A DNA stretch of 64,000 bases from Albifimbria verrucaria (lineage: Eukaryota > Ascomycota > Sordariomycetes > Hypocreales > Stachybotryaceae): contig JAHREC010000018.1 of assembly GCA_020081605.1 (NCBI GenBank), positions 6,758,001 to 6,822,000 of the forward strand, in the 5' to 3' direction. The translations under genes and the position numbers were made by a program. The notes beneath the pieces are model-generated. The model did not search any database, had not been told where the DNA came from, and worked only from the letters and a program-made list of their open reading frames with translations. Of the stretch, positions 21,626-33,900 are shown piece by piece. How positions within the stretch are numbered: position 1 is the first letter of the stretch; every line of letters starts with the position of its first letter.

Positions 21626-24599
21626 CTTGCACTTCTATAGATGAAAATTAGTCTAAGTAAATAGAACAGTTACATTATTCGCTTTCTTTTTATCAGAGCT
21701 GATATGATGTTGTTTCAGAAACACAACTGGCTGATCACATGACAGTCTCATATTATGGAAGCATTAATTCCTGATATCCAGTCTCTTACAATTAAAATAA
21801 GCAAGTGGTAGGGTGCTGTGTCCAATGATTATCCATGGAGCATAAGACTACTCATACTTAACACCAAAGGTCAATGCTTCTGCGCACGAGATGTCTCGGC
21901 TAGAATAATTCACGCTCATTCAAGGAAAGTTTTTGTATGATATGTTTCTCGGTGAAACTTCAAAGCTCAGGATGCATGGGATAGTAACTTGATAGAAGAG
22001 CCCTGACAAGTCTCATATAGCTAAAGGTCTATAAAAGGGCCGAATTTAGATGAATGAAGTAAGGATAAGCAAGCCAGAGGCGGTTAGCTAAGTATAATCA
22101 TTCAAACCATACCGCTTTCAGAAGTTGGAAGGCTTGAAAATGTAACGTGCCGTTCAATAAAGACCCAATAACATTTGCAGACGACGCAGAGGGTTGAAAA
22201 GTCCGAGAGGACGGTTTGTGAAAAGTCTCACCTGGGCTATTGCCTCAATTCCCCGAAACAAAGACCATAGTATATTGCCTGATACAGTAGATAAATTATC
22301 ACAAGTAACTGATGTTGGCTGCATCTCCTTAGGTACCTCTATAAAGGACAGTTATATAATCTAAAATATTTAAAATATTGAACTAAGGATACCATTCGAG
22401 GCCATATTTTAAGACAATCGGTACAACATCAAAACTCTTCAGAGAATATACCGCTAGGAACTGTCAAATTAAATAATATTGAATATTTACAAAGGCATTG
22501 AGTATATCCATGCAAAAAGGGTTCGTGAAACAACTTGTTTTCTTATTACTTTGACTAACTCAAATTTAGAACATGTTTTACTTCTAAGCATATTTAGTAG
22601 TATACAATCGAGTATAAGGAGTTGTAGTCGGCGGTATTACCTCATAAATGACTTAAATAAGAATAGACCATATCTTGTTTAGATTGAGTAAGCAGTGTAT
22701 AGTAATAGAAGAACTAATAAATATAAAAATAACACTTCATAATACAGGTCTTGGATAAATAACCACGGAAATCTCGGAATCTAAGAAGGTATTAAATATA
22801 TCTTTATTGATTCTTCTAATTCAGACTTTGCTTCTATATATTATTGTTAGCTCTAAATTAGCTAGCTTCTTACTTCTTACCAAAGTCTTATTCATGATAC
22901 TAAAGATGAAACTCTCATGCTTTTTTCTGCTTGGCTTTCTAAGCCTGACAGTTATAGGAATTGATTCGACACCACTTGTGCCACTTCGTCCTGGAGTTAC
23001 GTGGGCAATGTTTCAAAGAGATACGGTGTATCGGGCTTTCCCCAGGAAGAATCCTCACACCTGTCACAAATAACACAGTAAGTTACTAGTCACATATCCA
23101 TCCCCTCTCTGGGCTTAATGTTCTCACATCCATATCTTCATCCTAATAATATATCCAAGTGTACCAAAGACGAACCATGCGCGCATTTATGCTCAAGAAG
23201 TGCAAAGGCTCGATGTTGCCGAATACATCCAGTTAGTCCTGTAGTAATCGCTTAATTCATTAGCTAAGAAGTGTTAGACACTTGATCCCGTTAAAACAAC
23301 GCGTTGCTTCTGCTTAGTGAGTTACTGCTCCTCAAAGAGGGACAGGCTATTAATAATACTGGCAGGCTGCAGTAAATCGAAAGGTACGTGTCATATAGCT
23401 CAGCTCAGTTACTCTCAAGCTTACTGGACCATTCCAGTGCGGAGAAGGCCCAGCGTAAAACCCGATCGTCAACAAAAGCCGGAAGGTCTAAGGCCTTGTG
23501 AAGGGTATTTGTAAGTCTACTAGTCGTTGTATGGAGTTCTCTATAGGAGTTTAAGCTCGGCCGGCTAGTTGAACGGTTTTTAATATAGATAATGTTATTT
23601 CATCTATACTGACAGTTACGGTAGTGGGACTTAGTAGGGGCGAAGAAGATTATAATGCTGATCGGGTAGAAATATATAGTCTCGTTAATATGGTTAGAAA
23701 ATCCAGTAGGAGCTGAGAACTACAAACTAGAAGAGTTTTATAAGGGAGATTGTGACTCTGTATAGAGAAGTGGAAGAGATAATTCCGATAATGGTAGTGT
23801 CATTCATGAGTAAACATTCTGCATTCAACGTATCTCGAAGACCCATCCATCTTTATGCGCCTCCCGATAGCCTTCCAACGGTACAAAGTCACCATGCAAG
23901 ATACTGTTCAAGAATTGACTACCTTATTGCATGTCCATTGGAATGAGTTTGAAATTTTGGGGCGACGATTTGGAGTTGAAGGTCTGGAAACAGGTAAGAT
24001 TCTCATCAATATTTGATACGACTGAATACAAGCGAGTCGTCAGTTGATAAGGATCAAGAAGTTGCAGGCCTCTAGACCCGACCTGCCTCCTTGAGAATGA
24101 AACCGTTACTTTACAATGAGGGCATCAGAAGGGATATCAACCAACAGCGCCCATGGGGTAAGCCCAAATGCACCCCTACACTGCTATCAGAATATGTGGG
24201 AGAAATGTGCTTTGCTACCGTCGTCTTAAATCCATTTCATGTGGTTGCAGACCAATTAAATTGAGCCTACAGGGGTGATGCATGCTTACAGCACCAATTG
24301 CCCTTACCAACAAACGTGTACAGCCATTTATGAGCAATGCTATGCAGCCTGGCTGCGGTCATCCCTATTTCAAGACATACCCAAACTGCCAACAGCGGTG
24401 GTTGTTAGTGACAGGCTGCCTTTTGGCCCTTGGTATCAAGCCCGCAAGATGTGGACAGATAAGCAGAGTAGGACGGGCAGGACCCAGACATCGCTCATAG
24501 ATGTGTTTCTTGACAAGACACAGCCAAGTGAGCAAACTTTAAAACAATCGCGTGCGTGTATTTGCCACCCAGCCAAGGAGTCAAATTTGAACCGCCGAA
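21626..24599. other. AT-rich gene-poor stretch
   Basis: About 3 kb with strongly AT-rich sections (especially 22,280-22,900). Apart from the small secreted candidate at 22,906 I see only short ORFs without features. The last few hundred bases are the monooxygenase promoter region. Confidence 0.5.
22906..23073 (+). CDS. Possible small secreted peptide or truncated first exon
   Basis: The ATG at 22,906 opens a good signal peptide (MKLSCFFLLGFLSLTVIGIDS) followed by only about 34 residues, ending PHTCHK. A GTAAGT donor lies ten bases after the stop. One base over, the frame runs into that donor, so this may be the first exon of a longer, now degraded gene. No downstream exon is recognised. Low certainty. 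Confidence 0.25.
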   Translation: MKLSCFFLLGFLSLTVIGIDSTPLVPLRPGVTWAMFQRDTVYRAFPRKNPHTCHK

Positions 24600-26653
24600 A
24601 TGGAAAAGGTCGATTGCGTTGTTATTGGCACCGGTAAGTCGTTCGCTGAGCGTGGTAGAGCGAAGATCTCTCAGTTATGTTGAACAATTTTCTTCTTTGT
24701 ATCTTCACCATGGGCACTAGAGGCTTGGTAAATGGCTGACATCTCAACTTCTCGTAGGCCTGTACGGTCTGGGAGCTGCAAAGCAGTTTCGGCAACTCAA
24801 CCCGCAAAGCTCTTTAGTCGTCTTCGAACGAGAATCCTCCGTCGGTGGTACCTGGGCTGACAGCCGTCTCTATCCGGGCATCATGGCTAATAATCTGTTC
24901 GGCACTTACGAGTACCCAGACTTTCCCATGGACAGTGAGATATTCAGGGTTAAAAAGAATCAACATGTTTCCGGGCTGTGCTCAATGCCTACCACAAAGC
25001 ATACGCTGCCAAGTTCGGCATTACTCCCTTATTCGGTTTAATACAAAAGTCCTCGTGGCCGAGCATATGGAAACTGACGAAGGGGTTGGGAGCTGACGAC
25101 ACTCAATTCAAAGACCAAGGTAGAGGCCAGACTCTACACGCGCCGGTTGATTGTAGCCACTGGGCAGACCTCCGAGGCCTTTATTCCTCACTTTGAGGGC
25201 CAAGAGACCTTTGGGGTCCCATATTTCATGGCAAAGATTGGCCTCTGTATGCCGATACAGTCAAGAAGGAAACCACCATTACAGTGTTTGGTGGGAGTAA
25301 ATTTGCGTGGGATGCTGTCTACCAGTATGCCTCGGTCGGCGCCAAGGTCAATTGGTTCATTCGCTGTGAGTTGACAACTGCCATTCATGTCTCTTGTGCA
25401 TTACTTTCTCTAACAACGGCCACCTATAGCATCTGGTCATGGTCCTTGCTGGATCTCTTCTCCATGGGTGACACCGTTAAAGAGGTGGATCGAGCAGCTT
25501 GCTAGTATGTATCAGCACCGGATCTATTGTAACTCTGGATCACATGCATGGTTTCTAATTTGCTACGAACAGATATTCGCGTCCTCACATGGCTCAGTCC
25601 TTGTATATGGGGCCAGAACGATGGCTATACCGGAATCCGCAACTTCCTTCACGGCACTGCTGTCGGCCGAGCGATCGTTGGGGGTTTTTGGTGGGCCCTC
25701 GCTCAGGATGTCCTAGCCACTAACAAATATGACTCGCATCCTAATACTGCTAAGCTCAAGCCTTGGACCAATGCTATGCTCACTGGGCCTAGCTACAGCC
25801 TGTTCAACTACAAGACAGACATTTTCGACCTTATTAGGAGCGATCGAGTCACTGTTTATATCGGCGAGATTGACCATCTCAGTCCTGGTGCAGTCCATCT
25901 GGCCGATGGTACTAGATTTGAATCTACTGCTCTCCTTGCTCATACAGGATGGAAACATGTACCTCTTCTGAAATTCCTCCCTGAGGGTATCGAGAAAGAG
26001 CTGGGTATTCCTCATTCACCTCTTCAATCTAGTGATGCTGTGGATCTCGCTAGCGACGAGCAGCTATTGCAAAAGGCTGATGAAGAGATTCTGCGGACTT
26101 TCCTATACTCAAAGATCAGCGTCACTGGAACCCGAATTATGTTCCATTGACTGAGCAAAAGGGTATCGACAGCGATGACGCTGAAGCGCCTTGCAAACCA
26201 CAAACGCCTTATATGCTATATCATTTCATCATCCCTTCGTCAGAGCGCTTTCTCAAGACCAGAGATATCGCATTCAGTGGTGTCATGAGTAACTTCAGCA
26301 ATCCGATCACTTCGCACGTCTATGGCCTTTGGATAAGCGCATACTTTAATGGACAGCTCACGAACAACCCAAGCGAAGCTGTTGGAGACAAGGAGGCTTT
26401 GGCCAAGATACGATACGAGACTGTACTGCATAACCGCTTCGGGAAGTGGCGTTATCCTACAGATTGGGGCAACAGCAGACCTCCGTCCTTTATCTTTGAT
26501 GCTGTGCCTTATCTCGACCTACTGCTGCGCGATCTTGGCTTACAGAGGCATCGCAAGGGAGGCTGGTGGTCTGAGATGTGGAGCCCATATGATCCTAGAG
26601 ATTATAAGACGGTGAATGAGGAGTGGGAGAAGATGAACAGGGCCAAAGAGTAA
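24600..26653 (+). CDS. FAD-dependent (flavin-type) monooxygenase
   Basis: The ATG at 24,600 (MEKVDCVVIGTG) starts the FAD Rossmann motif, split by an intron at 24,634-24,757 and continuing LYGLGAAKQF. Then come GGTW, the YEYPDFPM region, an FMO-like segment (FEGQETFGVPYFHGKDWP) and a second nucleotide-binding segment with VFGGSKFAWD. The C-terminal half runs from TDIRVLTWLSP to the stop at 26,653. Two further introns are clear (donor in the CGCTGTGAGT context near 25,365; GTATGT near 25,505). Expected product is about 600 residues, cytosolic, oxidising a small molecule with NADPH and O2, possibly of Baeyer-Villiger type. At least five single-base frame changes are inferred (24,973-24,975; 25,026-25,028; 25,082-25,085; 25,224-25,226; 26,102-26,103). 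Each is cured by one extra base in a homopolymer, with intact coding between. Confidence 0.75.
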
Positions 26654-27385
26654 TGTTCTTTGAACAATTCTTAAGAAGAAGGCATGCCTAAAAGCCGCAG
26701 CAATGGTCTCTGGGTGGGCGCCGTTTCACATAGATATCTACTTCGAGATAAATGGAAATGCTTAGTTGTGATTATCCGGCTCTGGTTTAGTAGTCTTCAT
26801 GATTATGGCAGTCAAAGTAGCGCTGATCGGTCCAAGGTTTGGTCTCGTTGTATGCACTCTCCTCTTCAATGGTGATATCGATTAAGGCGCAGACTAGTTG
26901 GTCCCTCGAGAGATAGTCTAGCCCTTCCCTTGATCTTTTTTCTTATCGGCTTCGCCTAAATCGTCGTATTCTGCTTCAATCATCTTACCAACAGCTCCTC
27001 CCTCCACCATTTACCCCTGATCTCATGCAGAATGTACCCTTAGCTTGTGCATCACATTTCTGCTCATATTTAGGCAACTTAATCATTCAGGCGGCGATAT
27101 GATGCACTTTGTTGAAGAGTATAAATTACGCGCCGCCACGGGTCTCACCAAGTGGGGCTGGATAGTTCACTGCAACGTATTCCGCAGACAGGGAGGGGTG
27201 TCTGTGCGGCGGTTGGCAGCACTCAGGTGGTCCCGTGTACCAACAATGCATCTACAAACTGCAGTTCTTGAACCAACTGCATAATGGTCCGCAATGATAA
27301 GCCTTGGTCGGTGGTGACCAAGTCGCAACTGGGTGCCTAACTTTCGTAGTACCTGTCCCGTAGGATAAACAATCGATCCCCTTCC

Positions 27386-27407
27386 AAAAAAAAAAAAAAA
27401 AAAAAAA
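27386..27407 (+). repeat. Poly(A) tract of 22
   Basis: This is an uninterrupted run of 22 A. It could be slippage or the tail of an old retroposed sequence, but no target-site duplication or element body is evident. Confidence 0.9.
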
Positions 27408-27739
27408 GAAGAAGGCAGGAAGCCCTTCATACAGCAGAATCAGCATGGAGTAGATGACATGATAATAACCCGAAATGATCCCCGACTGGCTATTTGAGTA
27501 GTTCTTAGCATTTACTTATTACTGGATATTTACACAGCGTTATTTTTAATGAAACAGCCATTTCGTGGACCTCTATTTTGTCTGTGACTTAATTCACTGA
27601 TGTGGAGATGTGCAGAGCTTGAGTGTTTGTTTGCCTAATGGCTACGAAGTGATAATATTATTAGCCAAAGCAAAAGAGCGAGCAGAGATCATGAAATGCT
27701 CGAGCGGAAGTGGAATAGATGCGCAAGGCAGTATCTCTT

Positions 27740-27865
27740 TTGCTTCCTTAATAAGGGAATAATTCGGCTTAAGCTTACCTATCTCATCGGCGACTGGTTA
27801 AAGGTCTTATTGCGTGAGAATGTTCGTTAGGTCTTAATGTCTCTTTTGATGATCAACTGTTGGTG
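27740..27865 (+). repeat. HET-gene 3' flank, copy A
   Basis: This matches 50,450-50,570 in the same orientation: AATAAG, then AATTMGG, AGCTTAYCTATCTCATCGG, AAGGYCTTAT and TCTTTTGATG. In both places it lies 250-350 bases beyond the stop of a minus-strand HET gene. Confidence 0.65.
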
Positions 27866-27940
27866 TTTAAATCTATTGCCCGACTTGAGCCTTGAGTCCT
27901 ACAATGATATTGCCGGCCGGCTACCCTGAGCCCGTATAAT

Positions 27941-28012
27941 CGTGATATCGAGCGTAGCGAGGCCGGCTCGATGCAATCGTCGCCGGAGGCATTTACCCAG
28001 GGCCCTTGACGT
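27941..28012 (+). repeat. Dispersed GC-rich repeat, copy 2 of 3
   Basis: It begins GATATCGAGCGTAGCGAGG, continues TCGATGCAATCG and ends at GGCCCTTGACGTT. It is nearly identical over its core to copy 3 at 50,581 and to inverted copy 1 at 5525. Confidence 0.85.
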
Positions 28013-28097
28013 TGCCTTTGGCATACCCTAGAGCCTACACTGGCTTCAGTAATTGACTCTATTGTGTCTGCTCTTTTCGGCAGATAGAATAATCCTA

Positions 28098-30050
28098 TCA
28101 AGTGATTTCAATATCATAGCACTTTGAATCATCCCATTTCTCACCTCTCATATATCCATGAACATAAACATATCCGATGAGTTCCCATCTCGCTTCCTGT
28201 GGCTGTAATAACAAGGGAAATCTACCACCCTTACAAATTGCAATCTTATGTCCCCGCTCAGCATTTTGTGGCACTAGTGCTAAGAACCCATTGCTTGTTT
28301 TAGCCAACCGTCTTCCCACAATTGGTGTGATCCAAGAATCAAAATGATTATTCCTCGTGATGAAAACCGAACCAATAATAGCCAAAGCGGCATAGTAAAA
28401 AGACATGAGGATACTGCTTTTTGAATTCCAAGAATTTTCAGATAGCTAAAAACCTTGAGAATTCCAACAAGTTCAACCCATTCATTGTAGCATCGCTTGG
28501 AGTCCTTAAGGCTATGAAATTCAGTCCCGGAAAGGAGAACAGCCCTAAAGGCATATCCAGGATTTTTTCAGGGTAACAGTTCGCCATGAGGGCAAAGCTT
28601 GCCCAATCAACCAGTATATCGTAGCGTTTGCCTGATTTTATGAGCAGTTCAACGAAGAATTTTATGGACTGCCATAAGCTCACGGCGAAGTCTTCATTCA
28701 GACGATTGGAATCGATGTCACCGAAGCTAACAAGCATAGGCTTTGTCATCTCCGCAATTTCATCCTCTAGAAAACCAGAGACGACGAGAATATTATCTCC
28801 TTGGAAAATTGGATCGTATAACTTGGAATCTCCACATGAGCTGACATCGTAGCGTGATACTGTCCTCAAGTTCTCTACCCATCTTTCAGGCACGAGTGAG
28901 ACAATATTGGTCCCTGACGACCAATCTGGAACCCAAGTAGGTAATTCTCCTATACTTGTAGATGGGCGCTCAACGTAAAGACAGTCCAAGTTCCTTTTGT
29001 ATCGGAGAATAGCCTTTGCTGTGACACAGTAGCACTCCGTCACACTGAACTCGTAATTTGGGATCAAATCCAATGGCGTATTGTTTGTATGGTTGAGCAG
29101 TCCGAGAAAAGCGTATACCTTATCTCTAGGATCGGTAGCCTTCAATGAGCGCCGCGCCAGCAGCTCTTCTAATGGATCAGGCGAGAGTGTACTTGGGGTC
29201 CTCGTATGCTTAGATGCGACTTGCTGTATAAGATCGTATCCATACGGGTTGTGGTCTTGCAGGTATAGCTTGGAGCTGAACGCGACGCGGAGCATGGCAG
29301 CAAATTTCTCAATACTCATACAAGTCTTGCCCCATTGAATGATTATATCCCTGGCGACAAAGATCTCTTGCGTGATCCATGATCTTGAAAAGTAGGGTCG
29401 TCTTAGTAGATGAACCAAAGCCGAATACTCTGGGCCGGTAGGGTGATGTGTTTTGCCCGCATTGTTCAGCTTCTCATCCATTCTGATGCAGAAATCCATG
29501 CAGCAGCCTAGTTCCACATCATCTTTCGAAAGGTCTCGAAGCATGTCTGTCCTAAGTGGCACAGAAGGGGCCGTAGCGGCACGCTCGCTGTAGCTAGCGA
29601 TTAACTGGCTGTCCTCGTAGTCTGCTCCAAGCCATACAATAGTTCTGTGCGCTTGGTGGTAGATGTCACGCATCATAGCTACCTGAGAGGATTTTTCTTT
29701 GTTATCATTTTGATTAATACAAAGAGCATCGACCCAAATCATGCGGGTGGAAAACGGCTGGCGAAGACTGCGCAGGGCGAGAAAAGGTTTTCTGTGATCC
29801 CCTTGGCTGATGATTGCAAATAATCTCAGTTTTTAACTCGGGGACCCCAGCAATAGGATAGTGCCTCATAAGCTGGGGCATCATGAAACTTCACGGTAAA
29901 AAGATCGCAATGAAGCGGATCAATAGGCGAAACAGCTGGCTGGATAATTATGAGTCGCATTTTACTTTCGTCTTCGCCGAGATAATCGTACAGACTATCA
30001 AACCGCTGAGAAGGGTCGGCCAAGTCTTCGTTACTGAGGGCCGAATACAT
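28098..30050 (-). CDS. HET-domain (heterokaryon incompatibility) protein
   Basis: The N-terminal part (30,050-29,826) has the HET opening signature PAYEALSYCWG. The middle ORF (29,742-28,438) carries RMIWVDALCINQND, then VWLGADYEDS, RPYFSRSWITQEI and DPRDKVYAFLGL, all conserved HET blocks. The C-terminal ORF (28,406-28,098) has the typical tail GRRLAKTSNGFLALVPQNA and YVYVHGYMRGE. Predicted size is about 630 residues, which is usual. HET proteins trigger cell death after non-self contact and act inside the cell. Three small frame changes are inferred between 29,760 and 29,840 and one near 28,400-28,440. The start at 30,050 (MYSALSNED) is a best guess. It is the nearest neighbour of the NACHT gene, an arrangement common in recognition regions. 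Confidence 0.8.
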
Positions 30051-30922
30051 TGAATAGTGTTGACCCTGAACCTTTCTAGATTACTCTTCTTGAGCGTTGA
30101 AACAACACAAACCCTGCTGTTGACAGCCATGCCTACTCTGTCTCCAGCGAGATTTGAAAGATGCCAGCGGGGTGAGCCCATAAGCTTAGTCATATTATCA
30201 GCTTGGGTCGCAATAAAGGTGCCTACTTTACTAAAGGAGCCTAATGATCAGCCTCATTACTGGTTTTTGTGGCTTTCGCACTCCCATGTGTTCGAACAGT
30301 AACATTCAACCCCAATGAGTCCGACATCATCCATACATAAACGTCGGTTGGGGTTTGGAGCTCATTCTCGATGAGCATCAAGGACATGTCCGAGACGTGG
30401 TAACATACATTGACACAGTTCTTGATGATGATCAAAGTGAGCGCTCCCACGCCATCAGGCGAAAGATTCTTAACAAATCAGGCGGCATCTTATTATCATT
30501 CACACTCTCAATGTGGAACACCATATAGACATAGAGAGCATTGAACAACGATTGGACGATATACCAAGGAGCCTGAATCACCTTTTCGGGATATCATGTC
30601 GAGAGATAAACAAAATCATGGCAGATTTCTACTCCGTATGCAGTAAATTCATTTTTCAGATAAGCCCCTCTGTCGGACTGAGGCTTATTGTGCTATACAG
30701 TCCGGCAAGGTACACCAAAATCTAGACAATATTTTTAATGGGTTGGATATGTGGCAGATCAGTGTGTTCGTTCTCAGTGCATCCAAAGGATTAGCACAAA
30801 TTGTTTAGGGTTCGGCCGAGCCGGCGCAACACTCTGTACCAAACTAACTGGAGGGACCAACAGTACAATTCATTCGGAAGGCTGTCAATGACTTTTTCCT
30901 AAAGGCGCGCAAATTCTTATTA
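30051..30922. other. Intergenic between HET and NACHT genes
   Basis: Both flanking genes are on the minus strand, so this is the HET gene's upstream region and the NACHT gene's 3' flank. Nothing else is recognised. Confidence 0.5.
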
Positions 30923-33900
30923 CTACTCTCCCAGGGATCTCAAAGACCAAATACGCGCCCTCATATCCCCAGACGCCGTTGCAAAAGAGGTTGGGTCATG
31001 CAAGCATCTACTGACATAACAGTGTTCTCGTGGCCTTGGATTCGCAGATGAGGCATCCCAGTCGTTGAATCCCATATCTGAACTGACTTATCTTTGGATG
31101 CCGACAGAATCCATCGGTCGTTTGGCGTCACTGACGCTGAGAAAACAAAATCCTATGCTGATGTTAGTATTGCTGTTAGGGTCAAAAGGAGCGGAACCTA
31201 CCCGGTGGCCAGAAATAAGTGTCTGAATATGCCGGTAACTGCCAAAGTGCAATTCCGGTGACCATAACTTGACAGTTTTGTCAAGTCCCGCACTAAGGAG
31301 ACCATGCCCTGGGCGGAAGCAAACACAAGATACCGTATTGCTATGTCCTTGAAGGCAAGAGGCCGCCCGCTCTCCCTCGGACTGGTCCTTATCATACATA
31401 TAAATATTACCATCTACAGAGCCAGCGGCAATGAGTTTGGAGTCCGGAGAAATGCTAACTGCTGTGAGGATATCACTGAGTCCCCATTTTCTATACTGGG
31501 AGTGAGTTCTCATATCCCAGAGACGAACAGTCTTATCTGCTGAAGCAGAAGCAATGGTATAGTGATCTGATGCGCAGTCGAGGCAATATACATCATCTTG
31601 ATGGCCTGGGAAAATCGCCGCTAATGAGGCGCTTCTAGTGTCCCACATCTATCAATAAGTTAGCTTAGATACCATGGAGGTAGCTGGAATAATTTTGAAT
31701 AGGAATACGTACGCGAACCAAGCTATCCTCACTGCCTGTAACTAGATATTTCCCATCGTGGCTAAAACAAACCCGGTGAACATAACACTCATCTTTGCTA
31801 TTGTCCGGGTGTTGCAGCTCAGCCATTTTTGCGCCGGTTAAGACGTCGAATACTTGCGCCTTCAGGTTACATGCACTGGCAAGGTGCCGACCATCTCTGC
31901 TGAACTTCGCGTGGCACACAGTGCTATCCATACTGAAGGTATGTATCAAGCCAACATCGAGTTCACATGGAACGTGAGGGTTGAAGATGCAGGTCCAGTC
32001 ATCGGCCGACTTCTTGAATTGTGGCTGAATTTGTTCTATACCATTGGTAATCATATCTTCCCAGAGCTGATCAGGACCAGCATCGGGCTTTGCAGGGGCG
32101 GTAGCAGCACTCGCAGCCGTGGTCTCTGCAGCATTTCCAGCCGCCTTCGTCGCATCTATAGTAGCTAGCGTTTTTTTCATGTTCCGGTACTGATTCGCAC
32201 GTGGTTTCGTTAAGCCGAGCCATCCAAATCACCTCTTCGCAACCCTTATGGTTAATAGAGTCGATATTTCGGTCACTTGCTGCTGCCAATCCGACACTTC
32301 TGCCATTCCAACGGCGAAGGCTCGATGCCATTGGCAAGGGACGGACTTTTCGGAGAGGAGCGTGGTACTTCTCCAGGTGATCTTTAAGCGCTTGATTGCT
32401 TGCAAATGGTGGATAGTGGCAGTTGGAGAAACCACACCGTGGCCGGGTTGAATGCGCCCATTCATGCTCGCGGAGTAAATGTTCACTATCGAACCCATCT
32501 GTGGCTCTCGGGCAGGACCGAAGACGACAGGTGAATGTGGAGTTTCGAAATTCGGCCTTGAAAGCTTCCAGGTCTTTGGCTAGCACATCACGGTAGGTTT
32601 CCTGATGGAGCAGCCACCGCGCCATTTCTTGGTAGGCCTCCGAAATCCTCGAAACAGGATCTGCGCTCTTTTTCGGGAACTTGAGTGGTCAGTGGTTCCT
32701 ATGCAAATTGTTAGTTGCGCCTTCATAGAGCCGCGAATGATATATACCATTGCTCGTAGGGATGTTTGCTTCCAGCCCTTGCTGAGATCTGCTGCTCAGC
32801 GCATGGCGGACGTGCTGGCGGATTACAGGAACGTTGCAAAGCAAATCGAGCCTACTGTCGCAAACCGGTAGTATGTTGTCGTGCTCCCCGATTGCTATAT
32901 TCCAATCCGCCCTTGATACTTCTTGCTGAAATAGGAAAAGAGACTCATAATATTTGCCTGCGTCAACATACATACTTGTCATCGTCAGGATATACTCAAC
33001 CCAGTACTGTGAAGAGTACATCAACAAGCCGTAGAGACCTTTGATGACGCGGAGTCGTGTCTCGTGGGGAGATACATGAGGCAGGAAGTACTTTGATGCT
33101 GAGATAAGGCAGTTTAGAGTTGCCGCAGCTTGTTCCGTAGCTGCTTCGTACTCTGTGATTGTGAAACCAGAGTCTGACGAAGTAAGAAACCTGTATATCT
33201 GTTAGGCCTGATCTCAGAGATATCTATCAACATACTCTTTGACTGATCCGTGTATAAAGGAGATGGTCTGGTCGTGTCGGGTCTCCACCAGATTGGCACA
33301 GTCCTCGAGGAAATAATCTGGCACCAGAACCCCAGTGTCCAGGCCACCCCAGGTGAAGCTGATAGCAGAGAGAAACTCGATCCTCCGTAGTGGACGTTTG
33401 GCGAAGGCGATCCAGCGAAATATGCTTTGACGCGCTCGCGGGAATCGCCATCCATGTGAGAGATAATGTGATGGAGAAGCTTTTCGTAGCTGAAGAGTGG
33501 GTTAGCAACAAACAGTGACTTCAACCGTGACACTCACAATTCCTGAAGAGTTTTTGGCAGTAGAGACACCTTTTGCTTTAGCTCTTCTTTGTCCTTTAAC
33601 AGTTGTGAGCCAAGGTAGTCGAGGATCAACCGAGCGTACAGAAACATGCCTACGTCCGTTAGCCGTGTTTGCCGTCGAGAGAAGTACTTACCATCTGCTT
33701 TGTCAGTAACTTCACTAGCTATGTCCTGTAACTCTTTTCGTCCAATGTTCAGCTGATACAATCGATTACGACTCCTCGGCGATCGCAGTCGGCACTCGAC
33801 GTAAGCTCGTATGGCTGCGCGCAGATTGACCCTGATATCATCTGCGCTGAGCGAGATGACTCGTATTCCTCCAAAACCTCTTTCAAACTGCGGAGTGAAG

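Larger units (their letters stand above)
26654..28097. other. Intergenic between monooxygenase and HET gene
   Basis: No gene recognised. It contains a 22-base A tract at 27,386-27,407. The end of the region (27,740-28,012) is duplicated beside the other HET gene; see the two repeat entries. Confidence 0.5.
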
